64,000 nucleotides of DNA from Bradyrhizobium lablabi (GTDB lineage Bacteria; Pseudomonadota; Alphaproteobacteria; Rhizobiales; Xanthobacteraceae), in assembly GCF_900141755.1 (NCBI RefSeq), contig NZ_LT670844.1, forward strand, positions 4,960,001-5,024,000, given 5' to 3'. Shown piece after piece: positions 26,774 to 34,051 of the stretch. The number at the start of each line of letters is the position of its first letter. Position 1 is the stretch's first letter. The notes under the pieces are model-generated. The model saw only the letters and a list, made by a program, of their open reading frames with translations, ran no database searches and was not told the DNA's origin. A program made the translations under genes and the position numbers.

Positions 26774-26848
26774 TGGTGCTGCCAGACAGGATTGAACTGT
26801 CGACCTCTCCATTACCAATGGAGTGCTCTACCACTGAGCTACGGCAGC
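26774..26848 (-). tRNA. tRNA-Thr (GGT)
   Basis: A full cloverleaf can be drawn on the minus strand: acceptor GCTGCCG / TGGCAGC, D-arm GCTCAGTGGTAGAGC, anticodon stem CTCCA / TGGAG with loop TTGGTAA (anticodon GGT at 26814-26816, reading ACC/ACU), T-arm with GTTCAATCC, and an encoded CCA end. 75 bases. It stands alone between the thioesterase gene and a gene-free stretch. Confidence 0.97.
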
Positions 26849-27203
26849 ATGCCCGGGATACGAGAATCGGCCGAAACGGCCCCTACAAGGCGGCCGATCC
26901 TTGCCACAAGGACCCCGCCGGCGCAAGCGCGCGGTCGGCGCACGCGGGCCTCAAAAAGCGACAAAATCAGCCCTAGACGCCGGTCAACGGCTCCTGCCGG
27001 CTAAGCGGGCCGGTCCGGTTCCCTTTTTTCCCGGCCGAGCAAGCCGGGGGCGCGTCGCCCGCGGATCGGCGATTGCACGAATGGCGAGCGAAACACAATA
27101 TGTCCCGCAAATAAGGGAGCCAGTTGGCTCCGATTGCCCGGGGCGACAAAGCGATGCCGTCGATCGGTTTAACCCGGTCCCCGGTCATATGAGCAGGTTC
27201 ACG
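26849..27203. other. gene-free stretch after tRNA-Thr
   Basis: 355 bases upstream of the tRNA-Thr gene (which points left). It should hold the tRNA promoter. The plus strand stays open across much of it (26901 onward), but the translation is low-complexity Arg/Ala/Gly (RRRKRAVGARG) and unlike protein. I see no convincing gene, hairpin terminator or att-like repeat. Confidence 0.5.
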
Positions 27204-27407
27204 ATGATGGATGAGAACGATAAGGACGACAGGCAAACCGGCGGGCATGCGAAAAATCCCCGAACCGATCGGCTGAAACTGGCATTGCGCGAAAATCTCA
27301 AGAGGCGAAAATCGCAGGCGCGGGCACGAAGCGATGTCACGATGGCGCCTTCCAATGATGATGACCTCCCACCACATGACGCCGGCGGAAAAAAGCCGGG
27401 CAAATAG
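27204..27407 (+). CDS. small basic protein, unknown function
   Basis: 67 residues from the ATG at 27204 (a second ATG follows at 27207; GAGCAGG precedes). The centre, KNPRTDRLKLALRENLKRRKSQARARS, is a strongly basic amphipathic helix with the R-L-K-x-A-L-R-E-N-L-K-R-R-K pattern seen in small conserved proteins of Rhizobiales. The ends are acidic and polar. Function is unknown; a nucleic-acid or ribosome-binding role is only a guess from charge. The frame is open back to 26901 but the extension looks non-coding. Confidence 0.65.
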   Translation: MMDENDKDDRQTGGHAKNPRTDRLKLALRENLKRRKSQARARSDVTMAPSNDDDLPPHDAGGKKPGK

Positions 27408-27459
27408 CCGGGTTTGGCCGGTGGCAGGTTTTGTTACGTTCTGATGGTGTGAGACGAAG

Positions 27460-29175
27460 ATGGGCGTGGACGGCGTGACTGGGAATAACACAGATGGCCG
27501 CGCGCCGCTCGCGGCCGCGTTTCCGCGTCGCGAGCAGACATTCCCGACGCTGACGCCGCAAGAGATCGAGCGGATGCGCCGGTTCGGCGAAGTCCGCCAT
27601 TACAAGAATGGCGAAAGGCTGTTCGAGACCGGCAAACCGGGACCCGGCATGTTCGTCCTGCTGTCCGGCCATGTCGCGATCACCCAGCGCGATGGCCTCG
27701 GGCATGTGACGCCTGTCATCGATCAGGGGCCGGGTCAGTTTCTCGCCGAAATCGGCCAGCTCTCGGGGCGCGTCGCGCTGGTCGACGGCCATGCCGAGGG
27801 CGACGTCGAGACGCTGTTGATCCCGCCGGAGCGGTTGCGCGCGCTTCTCGTCGCCGAGGCCGATCTCGGCGAGCGCATCATGCGCGCGCTGATCCTGCGC
27901 CGGGTCAATTTGATTCAGGGCGGCGTCGGCGGCCCGGTGCTGATCGGACCGTCGAATTCCAGCGGCGTCGTCCGCCTGCAGAGCTTCCTCACCCGCAACG
28001 GCTTTCCGCATCACCTGCTCGACAAGGATAGCGATCGCGACGCCGCCGAGCTGATTGCCCGTTATTCGCCGTCCCCCACCGATTGGCCGCTGGCGGTGAT
28101 CGCCGACGGCGCCGTGCTGCGCAATCCGAGCGAGACCGAGCTTGCCCGCGCGCTCGGCATGATCGGCGGTCCGGCCGGCAACAGGATCTACGACGCGGCG
28201 ATCGTCGGCTGCGGCCCGGCGGGGCTTGCGACCGCGGTGTATGCGGCTTCCGAAGGGCTCTCGGTGGTGGTGCTGGACGCGCGCGCCTATGGCGGCCAAG
28301 CCGGCGCCAGCGCGCGTATCGAAAATTATCTGGGCTTCCCGACAGGAATCTCGGGGCAGGCGCTGGCCGGCCGTGCCTTCAGCCAGGCCCAAAAATTCGG
28401 CGCCGATATCATGATTCCGATCACGGCGAAGTCGCTCGATTGCTCGCGCAGCGATGGCGCGTTTGCGCTGGCGCTCGATGGCGGCGATACGGTACGCGCC
28501 CGCTCGGTAGTGGTCGCGAGCGGCGCGCGCTATCGGCGGCCCGAAATCCAAAACCTCGAAAAATTCGAAGGCCGCGGCGTCTGGTATTGGGCCTCCCCGG
28601 TCGAGGCGCGGCTATGCGCGGAACAGGAGATCGCCCTCGTCGGCGGCGGCAATTCCGCCGGCCAGGCCGCGGTATTTCTGTCGGGCCACGCCAGGAAGGT
28701 CCACATGGTGATCCGCGGCGGCGGCCTCGGCGCCAGCATGTCGCGCTATCTGATCGAGCGCATCGAGGCGACGCCGAATATCGAACTGGTGTTCCACACC
28801 GAGGTGGTCGGGCTCGAGGGCAGGGACGACGTGTCGCTCGAGCGCGTGCGCTGGCGCAGCCGCCTGTCCGGTGAGGAGAGCTCGGCCGAGATCCGCAATC
28901 TGTTTCTGTTTGCCGGCGCCGATCCCGCCACCGGCTGGCTCGACGGCTGCGGCGTCACGCTCGATCGCGGAGGTTTTGTCGTCACCGGCGCGCAGTCCGA
29001 ACAGAATCAAGGGCGGCTGGTGGCGCCGCTGGAAACCTCGGTGCCCGGCGTGTTCGCGGTCGGCGACGTGCGCTCGGGATCGGTCAAGCGCGTCGGCGGC
29101 GCGATCGGCGAGGGCGCGCAGGTGGTGGCGGCGCTGCATGGCTTCCTTGGTGACGCCGCAAAGCCGGCGTTATAG
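27460..29175 (+). CDS. cNMP-binding / thioredoxin-fold / thioredoxin-reductase-like fusion, redox cysteines replaced
   Basis: 571 residues in three parts. Residues 28-150: cyclic-nucleotide-binding domain (FETGKPGPGMFVLLSGHVAI, FLAEIGQLSGR). 157-235: thioredoxin/glutaredoxin-type fold (PVLIGPSNSSGVVRLQSFL, WPLAVIADG) with S-N-S-S where a CxxC would be. 243-571: thioredoxin-reductase fold with FAD site YDAAIVGCGPAGLATAV, NADPH site ALVGGGNSAGQAA and a C-terminal GVFAVGDVRSGSVKRV. At the place of the reductase's CATC (after FEGRGVWY) it has W377-A-S-P380, so no dithiol exchange is possible there. It is therefore likely an NAD(P)H:FAD oxidoreductase using another acceptor, perhaps regulated by cNMP. 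EthD and UBP zinc-finger genes follow within 50 bases. Confidence 0.9.
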   Translation: MGVDGVTGNNTDGRAPLAAAFPRREQTFPTLTPQEIERMRRFGEVRHYKNGERLFETGKPGPGMFVLLSGHVAITQRDGLGHVTPVIDQGPGQFLAEIGQLSGRVALVDGHAEGDVETLLIPPERLRALLVAEADLGERIMRALILRRVNLIQGGVGGPVLIGPSNSSGVVRLQSFLTRNGFPHHLLDKDSDRDAAELIARYSPSPTDWPLAVIADGAVLRNPSETELARALGMIGGPAGNRIYDAAIVGCGPAGLATAVYAASEGLSVVVLDARAYGGQAGASARIENYLGFPTGISGQALAGRAFSQAQKFGADIMIPITAKSLDCSRSDGAFALALDGGDTVRARSVVVASGARYRRPEIQNLEKFEGRGVWYWASPVEARLCAEQEIALVGGGNSAGQAAVFLSGHARKVHMVIRGGGLGASMSRYLIERIEATPNIELVFHTEVVGLEGRDDVSLERVRWRSRLSGEESSAEIRNLFLFAGADPATGWLDGCGVTLDRGGFVVTGAQSEQNQGRLVAPLETSVPGVFAVGDVRSGSVKRVGGAIGEGAQVVAALHGFLGDAAKPAL

Positions 29176-29220
29176 TAAGCGCGTCATAACAAGACTGGTT
29201 ACTGCAAAGGGAGAAACGCC

Positions 29221-29529
29221 ATGGCTGACGTCGTCGTGCTGTACAAGACGCCAAAAGATCCGGCTGCTTTCGACAAATATTATGCCGAGACTCACATCCC
29301 GCTCGCGAAGAAGATGCCTGGCCTGCGAAAATTTCAGGTCAGTCGGGGACCGGTTGCGACGCCTGCCGGGCCGTCCGGCATCCATCTGATCGCAACATTG
29401 ACCTTTGACAGCATGGCCGCCGTCCAGAACGCCTTCGGCAGCGCCGAGGGCAAAGCCACCGCGGCGGATGTGCCAAAATTTGCCACCGGCGGCGCGGACA
29501 TCATGTTCTCCGACACCAAGGACGTCTGA
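29221..29529 (+). CDS. EthD family protein
   Basis: 102 residues, dimeric ferredoxin-like alpha/beta barrel. The EthD pattern is clear: VVLYKTPKDPAAFDKYYAET, HIPLAKKMPGLRKFQVS, then IATLTFDSMAAVQNAFGSAEG. EthD proteins were named from an ether-degradation cluster, and most members, like this one, have no assigned substrate. It starts 45 bases after the cNMP-reductase fusion, with AAAGGGAGAAA upstream as ribosome site, and is followed 5 bases later by the UBP zinc-finger gene, so the three look like one operon. Confidence 0.9.
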   Translation: MADVVVLYKTPKDPAAFDKYYAETHIPLAKKMPGLRKFQVSRGPVATPAGPSGIHLIATLTFDSMAAVQNAFGSAEGKATAADVPKFATGGADIMFSDTKDV

Positions 29530-29534
29530 CGCCG

Positions 29535-29843
29535 TTGGCAAAAGGCTGTACCCACATCAGTGGCATTCGCACTGTCACGCCGAGCGCGCTCGGCTGCGAG
29601 GAATGCCTGAAGATCGGCAGCGCGTGGCTGCATCTGCGGATCTGCCGCAGTTGCGGCCACGTCGGCTGCTGCGATGATTCCCCCCACAAGCACGCGACCA
29701 AGCATTTCCGCGCCACCCAGCATCCGATCATCGAGGGCTACGATCCGCCGGAAGGATGGGGCTGGTGTTACGTTGACAAAGTGTTGTTCGATTTGTCGAA
29801 CCGAAAGACTCCACACAACGGTCCGATCCCGCGCTACGATTGA
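29535..29843 (+). CDS. UBP-type zinc-finger protein
   Basis: 102 residues from a TTG start 5 bases after the EthD stop. It is almost entirely one ZnF-UBP domain: CTHI near the N-terminus, GCEECLKIGSAWLHLRICRSC, GHVGCCDDSPHKHATKHF and QHPIIEGYDPPEGWGWCYVD. All expected Cys/His zinc ligands are present (C-x-H, CxxC, CxxC, C, H-x-H and H). In eukaryotes this domain binds the C-terminus of ubiquitin. In bacteria it occurs as a stand-alone protein of unknown partner. Its close coupling to the redox fusion gene suggests a shared task. Confidence 0.9.
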   Translation: MAKGCTHISGIRTVTPSALGCEECLKIGSAWLHLRICRSCGHVGCCDDSPHKHATKHFRATQHPIIEGYDPPEGWGWCYVDKVLFDLSNRKTPHNGPIPRYD

Positions 29844-30018
29844 AGGGTTGTGTGGCCCGTTGTCATAGATTGTGACAGCGCTGCAAATAACTTGAGCATC
29901 GCGCGCATTCTTGATTGGTGCCGCTTGCCTGAATTGGCGTTCATGTTCGCGCGCATGTGGCAATTTCCGGAACGGAGTCGTAGCATCACATTCGCCATCT
30001 TAAATGGGGGAGCGCGTC

Positions 30019-30510
30019 ATGGTCCTTGGTATGAGTTTGTCTGCATTCACACTCTTGCACGTCATCATCAGTCTGATCGCCATCGTTGCCGGCATTATCG
30101 TCATGTTCGGTATGCTTGGCTCCAACCGGACGCCGGGCTTGACGGCGATATTCCTGCTGTTCACGATTTTGACCAGCGCCACCGGCTTCCTGTTTCCGTT
30201 CGAGAAATTGCTGCCGTCGCACATGATCGGCATCTTGTCATTGGTGCTGCTGGCGATCGCCTGCATCGCGCTCTACGCCATGAAGCTCGAAGGCGCGTGG
30301 CGCTGGATCTATGCGGTGACGGCGCTGCTTTCGCTCTACTTCAACGTCTTCGTGCTGGTGATCCAGAGCTTCCTCAAGATACCGGCGCTGACCGCGCTGG
30401 CGCCGGGTAACCCGCCGTCCGGACCGGTGTTCGCTGTGGTCCAGGGGATCGTGCTGGTGTTTTTCATCCTCATGATCATCGGCGCGATCAGGCGGTTCCG
30501 GCCGGTTTAG
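30019..30510 (+). CDS. four-helix integral membrane protein, unknown function
   Basis: 163 residues, nearly all hydrophobic, with four to five predicted helices (LLHVIISLIAIVAGIIVMFG, LTAIFLLFTILTSATGFLF, MIGILSLVLLAIACIALY, VFAVVQGIVLVFFILMIIGA). A conserved-looking H-x-x-G/S pattern and charged residues at helix ends are visible, but no named domain. Homologues annotated hypothetical are common in Bradyrhizobium. I chose the ATG at 30019 because GGGGAG at 30007-30012 has proper spacing. A family-B repeat separates it from the hydrolase gene downstream. Confidence 0.8.
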   Translation: MVLGMSLSAFTLLHVIISLIAIVAGIIVMFGMLGSNRTPGLTAIFLLFTILTSATGFLFPFEKLLPSHMIGILSLVLLAIACIALYAMKLEGAWRWIYAVTALLSLYFNVFVLVIQSFLKIPALTALAPGNPPSGPVFAVVQGIVLVFFILMIIGAIRRFRPV

Positions 30511-30515
30511 TTTTC

Positions 30516-30594
30516 GTCATTCCGGGACACGCGCCAGCGTGGACCCGGAATCTCGAGATTCCGGGTTCGACGCATTGCGTCGCCCCGGAATGAC
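30516..30594. repeat. palindromic intergenic repeat, family B, copy 2
   Basis: Same layout as the copy at 17415: outer GTCATTCCGGG / CCCGGAATGAC arms and the identical 24-base central palindrome at 30543-30566. The right-hand inner hairpin differs (GACGC-ATT-GCGTC instead of GGTCC-TTC-GGACC), with both arms changed together. It begins just after the membrane-protein stop codon and ends 25 bases before the hydrolase ATG. Confidence 0.88.
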
Positions 30595-30618
30595 AGCATT
30601 CACAAAGGAGTACGCGCC

Positions 30619-31443
30619 ATGGCGAGGATCAAGACCAAAGACGGTATCGAAATCTATTACAAGGACTGGGGCTCGGGTCAGCCGATGGTGTTCTCGCATG
30701 GCTGGCCGCTCTCGGCCGATGATTGGGACACGCAGATGCTGTTCTTCCTTCATCACGGCTATCGCGTCATCGCCCATGACCGCCGCGGCCACGGCCGCTC
30801 CAGCCAAACCGGCGATGGCCATGACATGGATCACTATGCCGACGACCTTGCGGCCTTGACAGCGCATCTCGATCTGAAGAATGCCGTTCACGTCGGCCAT
30901 TCCACCGGCGGCGGCGAGGTGGTGCATTATCTTGGACGGCACGGCGAAAGCCGCGTGGCAAAGGCCGCCATCATCAGCGCGGTGCCGCCATTGATGGTGA
31001 AGACACCGGCCAATCCCGGCGGCCTCCCCAAGGAAGTCTTCGACGGACTTCAGGCGCAGCTCGCCGCCAACCGCTCGCAATTTTATCGCGACCTTCCGGC
31101 GGGACCGTTCTACGGCTACAACCGGCCGGGCGCCAAGGCATCAGAGGCCATCATCCAGAATTGGTGGCGCCAGGGCATGATGGGCGGCGCGAAAGCGCAT
31201 TACGACGGCATCGTCGCCTTCTCGCAGACCGATTTCACCGACGACCTCAAGAAGATCACCGTGCCCGTCCTGGTGATGCATGGCGACGACGATCAAATTG
31301 TTCCTTATGCCGACGCGGGGCCGTTGTCGGCCAAGCTTCTGAAGAACGGGACGCTGAAGACCTACAAGGGTTTTCCGCACGGCATGCCCACCACGGAAGC
31401 GGCCACGATCAACGCGGACCTCTTGGCGTTCATCAAGGGATAA
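30619..31443 (+). CDS. alpha/beta hydrolase of the cofactor-free haloperoxidase/arylesterase type
   Basis: 274 residues. Catalytic triad Ser95 (VGHSTGGGE), Asp225 ([10 protein letters not shown]) and His254 (GFPHGMP). The oxyanion region [12 protein letters not shown] and [16 protein letters not shown] are those of the non-heme chloroperoxidase family (CpoF-like), which hydrolyses esters and with peracid can halogenate. Cytoplasmic, no signal peptide. GGAG lies 8-10 bases upstream of the ATG. It is convergent with a TetR-type gene 25 bases beyond its stop. Confidence 0.93.
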   Translation: MARIKTKDGIEIYYKDWGSGQPMVFSHGWPLSADDWDTQMLFFLHHGYRVIAHDRRGHGRSSQTGDGHDMDHYADDLAALTAHLDLKNAVHVGHSTGGGEVVHYLGRHGESRVAKAAIISAVPPLMVKTPANPGGLPKEVFDGLQAQLAANRSQFYRDLPAGPFYGYNRPGAKASEAIIQNWWRQGMMGGAKAHYDGIVAFSQTDFTDDLKKITVPVLVMHGDDDQIVPYADAGPLSAKLLKNGTLKTYKGFPHGMPTTEAATINADLLAFIKG

Positions 31444-31468
31444 TTCCGGCGGCGCGACAGACGGGCGA

Positions 31469-32113
31469 TCAATCCAGGATCGCCCGTATCGCGGCGAAGG
31501 TTCGCTTCACCAGAGCTTCCGGTTTTTCGCACCCGCCGTCGTCGGCCCAAAACTCGGCGCCGATCCGCATCGCACCTGTCGTGATCATGGCGACCAGCCG
31601 GGCCTGAAGCTCTTCCGTTTCATGATCCGCCCGCTTGCCAAGCGCCTCCGCCAGGGCGCGCTCAAGCTTCTCGTATTTCACCTGATCGCGTGCCTGCAAG
31701 GCCGGATTGTCGCGCTTGAGCCGCGCCATCGCAATTGCTTCGCCGGGCTTAAGCTGCCTGACCGTCGCGAGGATCGCGTTCTCGGCGGCCGCGAGCATGG
31801 ATTCGCTGGCCGGCCGCGCGGCGACCGCGGCGATCAGCGCCGCTGTGCTCCCCTCCTGCCACGCGAAGACGACGTCTTCCTTCGAGGCAAAATAGTGAAA
31901 GAAACTGCGGCGCGAAACGTCGGCGGCGGCCGCGATGTCGTCGAGCGTGGTTGCCTCAAAACCGCGCTCGAGAAACAGCGCCATCGCCGCCTGCGTCAAA
32001 CGCTCGCGGGTTTGCTGCCGCTTGCGCTGCCGCAGGCCGGGGGCTGCCGGCAACGCGGCCTTGCCGGCTTTCTGCTTTGCTATCCTGGACTTAACCCATT
32101 CGCGCGTGCTCAC
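31469..32113 (-). CDS. TetR family regulator
   Basis: 214 residues. The HTH at about 33-80 reads RERLTQAAMALFLERGFEATTLDDIAAAADVSRRSFFHYF, with the TetR recognition helix. The helical ligand domain contains a MftR-type C-terminal pattern. It is divergent from the SDR gene, and the intervening 100 bases carry a perfect 13-base palindrome (32147-32159). The SDR and NAD(P)-binding genes are its probable targets, along with its own promoter. Confidence 0.92.
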   Translation of the reverse strand: MSTREWVKSRIAKQKAGKAALPAAPGLRQRKRQQTRERLTQAAMALFLERGFEATTLDDIAAAADVSRRSFFHYFASKEDVVFAWQEGSTAALIAAVAARPASESMLAAAENAILATVRQLKPGEAIAMARLKRDNPALQARDQVKYEKLERALAEALGKRADHETEELQARLVAMITTGAMRIGAEFWADDGGCEKPEALVKRTFAAIRAILD

Positions 32114-32146
32114 CGGATTCTCTCAATTTTTCACCCCTTGCAAACT

Positions 32147-32159
32147 TGCACTGAGTGCA
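32147..32159. promoter_or_regulatory. putative TetR operator palindrome
   Basis: TGCACTGAGTGCA is a perfect palindrome around a central G. It lies 34 bases from the TetR start codon and 55 bases before the SDR ATG, exactly where an operator controlling both divergent promoters would be expected. Confidence 0.6.
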
Positions 32160-32213
32160 CATTTAGGCCGTGCCGAAGCCATCCGCAAACGAATCGAGCC
32201 CGGAGATATAAGC

Positions 32214-33152
32214 ATGACCGACTGGACCACTGCAGACATTCCGTCCCTGAATGGCAGGACCGCCGTGATTACCGGCGCCACCGGCGGCCTCGGCTACGAG
32301 ACCGCGCTGGCGCTCGCCGGCGCCGGTGCACAGGTGGTGCTGACCGGCCGCAATGACGCCAAGGGTCGCGACGCCCTGCAGACAATTCGCAGTCAAGTTC
32401 CGAATGCCAGGATTGTCTACGAAAACCTCGATCTGGGCAGCCTTGTGTCGGTGGTCGATTTCGCGAAGCGCTTCGCGGCCGCGCATCGGTCGCTCGATCT
32501 GTTGATCAACAATGCCGGCGTGATGGCGTTGCCACAGCGGCAGACCACCGCCGACGGTTTCGAGATGCAGTTCGGCACAAACTATCTAGGCCATTATGCG
32601 CTCACCGCCCATCTGCTTCCCTCGCTTCGTCGCGGCAATCAGCCCCGCGTGGTCAACCTCTCCAGCCTCACGCATCGATCGGGCTCGATCGATTTTGGCG
32701 ATCTGCAGGGCACGCGGTCCTATTCTCCTCGGAAGGCGTACTCCCAGTCGAAGCTGGCGATGCTGATGTTTGCGCTCGAGCTTCAACGCCGCAGCGATGC
32801 GAGCGGATGGGGATTGATGAGCAACGCCGCGCATCCCGGTTACGCGCGAACCGACCTGATCGCCAACGGTCCGGATGCCGGCGGCTTGGTGGGGCTGCTC
32901 AACAGGTTTCTCCAGCCCGCGCTCAGTCAATCGGCCGCCGAAGGCGCGCTGCCCACCCTGTTTGCCGCGACATCGCCGGACGCGAAGCCGGCCGGCTATT
33001 ATGGCCCGAACGGGTTCTACGAGTTGAAGGGGCCGCCGGTTCCGGCGAAGATCATGCCGCAAGCGAAGGACGCCGCGGTTGCGGCACAGCTCTGGGATGT
33101 CTCCGCCCTGTTGACCGGATTATCGTTCGCGCAGATCGTGGCCGCTGCCTGA
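32214..33152 (+). CDS. short-chain dehydrogenase/reductase (SDR)
   Basis: 312 residues. Rossmann motif TGATGGLG (20-27), NNAG at 99-102, catalytic Ser151, Tyr176 and Lys180 (YSQSK). The length and the C-terminal tail (GYYGPNGFYELKGPPVPAKI) place it with the retinol-dehydrogenase/WW-oxidoreductase-like long SDRs, acting on lipophilic alcohols or ketones with NADP(H); the exact substrate is unknown. ATG at 32214 has CCGGAG upstream; a longer open frame upstream belongs to the TetR region. It is divergent from the TetR gene and forms an operon with the next gene. Confidence 0.92.
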   Translation: MTDWTTADIPSLNGRTAVITGATGGLGYETALALAGAGAQVVLTGRNDAKGRDALQTIRSQVPNARIVYENLDLGSLVSVVDFAKRFAAAHRSLDLLINNAGVMALPQRQTTADGFEMQFGTNYLGHYALTAHLLPSLRRGNQPRVVNLSSLTHRSGSIDFGDLQGTRSYSPRKAYSQSKLAMLMFALELQRRSDASGWGLMSNAAHPGYARTDLIANGPDAGGLVGLLNRFLQPALSQSAAEGALPTLFAATSPDAKPAGYYGPNGFYELKGPPVPAKIMPQAKDAAVAAQLWDVSALLTGLSFAQIVAAA

Positions 33153-33184
33153 ACGTGCAAGGCAGCGTGAGAGCTGGAAATCTT

Positions 33185-33844
33185 ATGAAAGTCATCCTGT
33201 TTGGCGCGACCGGCATGGTCGGGCAGGGCGTCTTGCGCGAATGCTTGCGCGACGCTGATGTCGAAAGCGTGCTGGCGGTCGGGCGCAGCCCGACCGGACA
33301 ACGGCACGCCAAGCTGAACGAAATCGCGCACGATAATTTTCTGGATTATTCCGCGATTGAATCACGGCTTACGGGTTACGACGCCTGTTTCTTCTGCCTT
33401 GGCGTCTCCTCGGCCGGCATGGACGAGCAGCGCTACCGGCATCTGACCTATGACATCACTCTTGCCGCGGCGAGAACGCTGGCAAAACTCAATCCGCAAA
33501 TGGTGTTCGTCTATGTCACGGGCCGCGGCACCGACTCAAGCGAACAAGGCCGCTTGATGTGGGCCCGGGTGAAAGGCAAGACCGAAAACGATCTTTTGAA
33601 ATTGCCGTTCAGGGCAGCCTTTATGTTTCGCCCCGCCGGCATCCAGCCGCTGCACGGCATCCGGTCGAAGACCGCCTGGTATCAGGCGGTCTATGTGATC
33701 GCCGCACCGCTACTGACGCTGCTCAATCGGATCGCGCCGAAATACATGACCACGACCGAGCAGGTCGGTCGCGCCATGATCAAGGTGGCGCGGGACGGTT
33801 TTCCGAAGCCGGTGCTGGAGAGCGAGGATATCCATCGCCTCTAG
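33185..33844 (+). CDS. NAD(P)-binding protein of the HTATIP2/epimerase type
   Basis: 219 residues. N-terminal Rossmann motif VILFGATGMVGQGVLRECL, then CFFCLGVSSAGMDEQRYRHLTYDITLAAA and FVYVTGRGTDSSEQG-type segments of the atypical SDR (SDR_a5, HTATIP2-like) group. The catalytic Tyr is not obvious, so an NADPH-sensing or minor reductase role is possible. It lies 32 bases behind the SDR gene on the same strand, probably under the same TetR operator. The C-terminus (MTTTEQVGRAMIKVARDGFPKPVLES) fits family length. Confidence 0.85.
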   Translation: MKVILFGATGMVGQGVLRECLRDADVESVLAVGRSPTGQRHAKLNEIAHDNFLDYSAIESRLTGYDACFFCLGVSSAGMDEQRYRHLTYDITLAAARTLAKLNPQMVFVYVTGRGTDSSEQGRLMWARVKGKTENDLLKLPFRAAFMFRPAGIQPLHGIRSKTAWYQAVYVIAAPLLTLLNRIAPKYMTTTEQVGRAMIKVARDGFPKPVLESEDIHRL

Positions 33845-33956
33845 GCGTCATTCCCTGGTGCAAACAAAACGAGCATTGTTGCGCTGCAATGGCCCGCACC
33901 ATCTGCGCTCCCGGGAGAATCCGGTTGCAAGGGAAAAGCTCAGGCCTAAGATCGAA

Positions 33957-33985
33957 AAAAGCCCCAACGCGTCATTGGGCGAAAT
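33957..33985 (-). terminator. minus-strand terminator-like hairpin without an assigned gene
   Basis: Read on the minus strand: GCCCAATGACGCGTTGGGGC followed by TTTTTTC. This is a good rho-independent shape. All protein genes on both sides (SDR pair and sugar-binding protein) run on the plus strand, so no gene is known to end here. It may finish an antisense or small RNA starting within the next gene's leader, or be fortuitous. Confidence 0.45.
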
Positions 33986-34051
33986 GTCGGATCGATAAAG
34001 GTTTGGCGGCGCCGCCTGCCGATGGCCGGGCGGCGCGACAGGGAGGTCGCG

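Noticed and set aside
27337..28551. 404-codon open frame opposite the cNMP-reductase fusion
   Set aside because: Product is Arg/Asp/Gln-rich without domains and crosses the intergenic region; the plus-strand protein has three clear domains.
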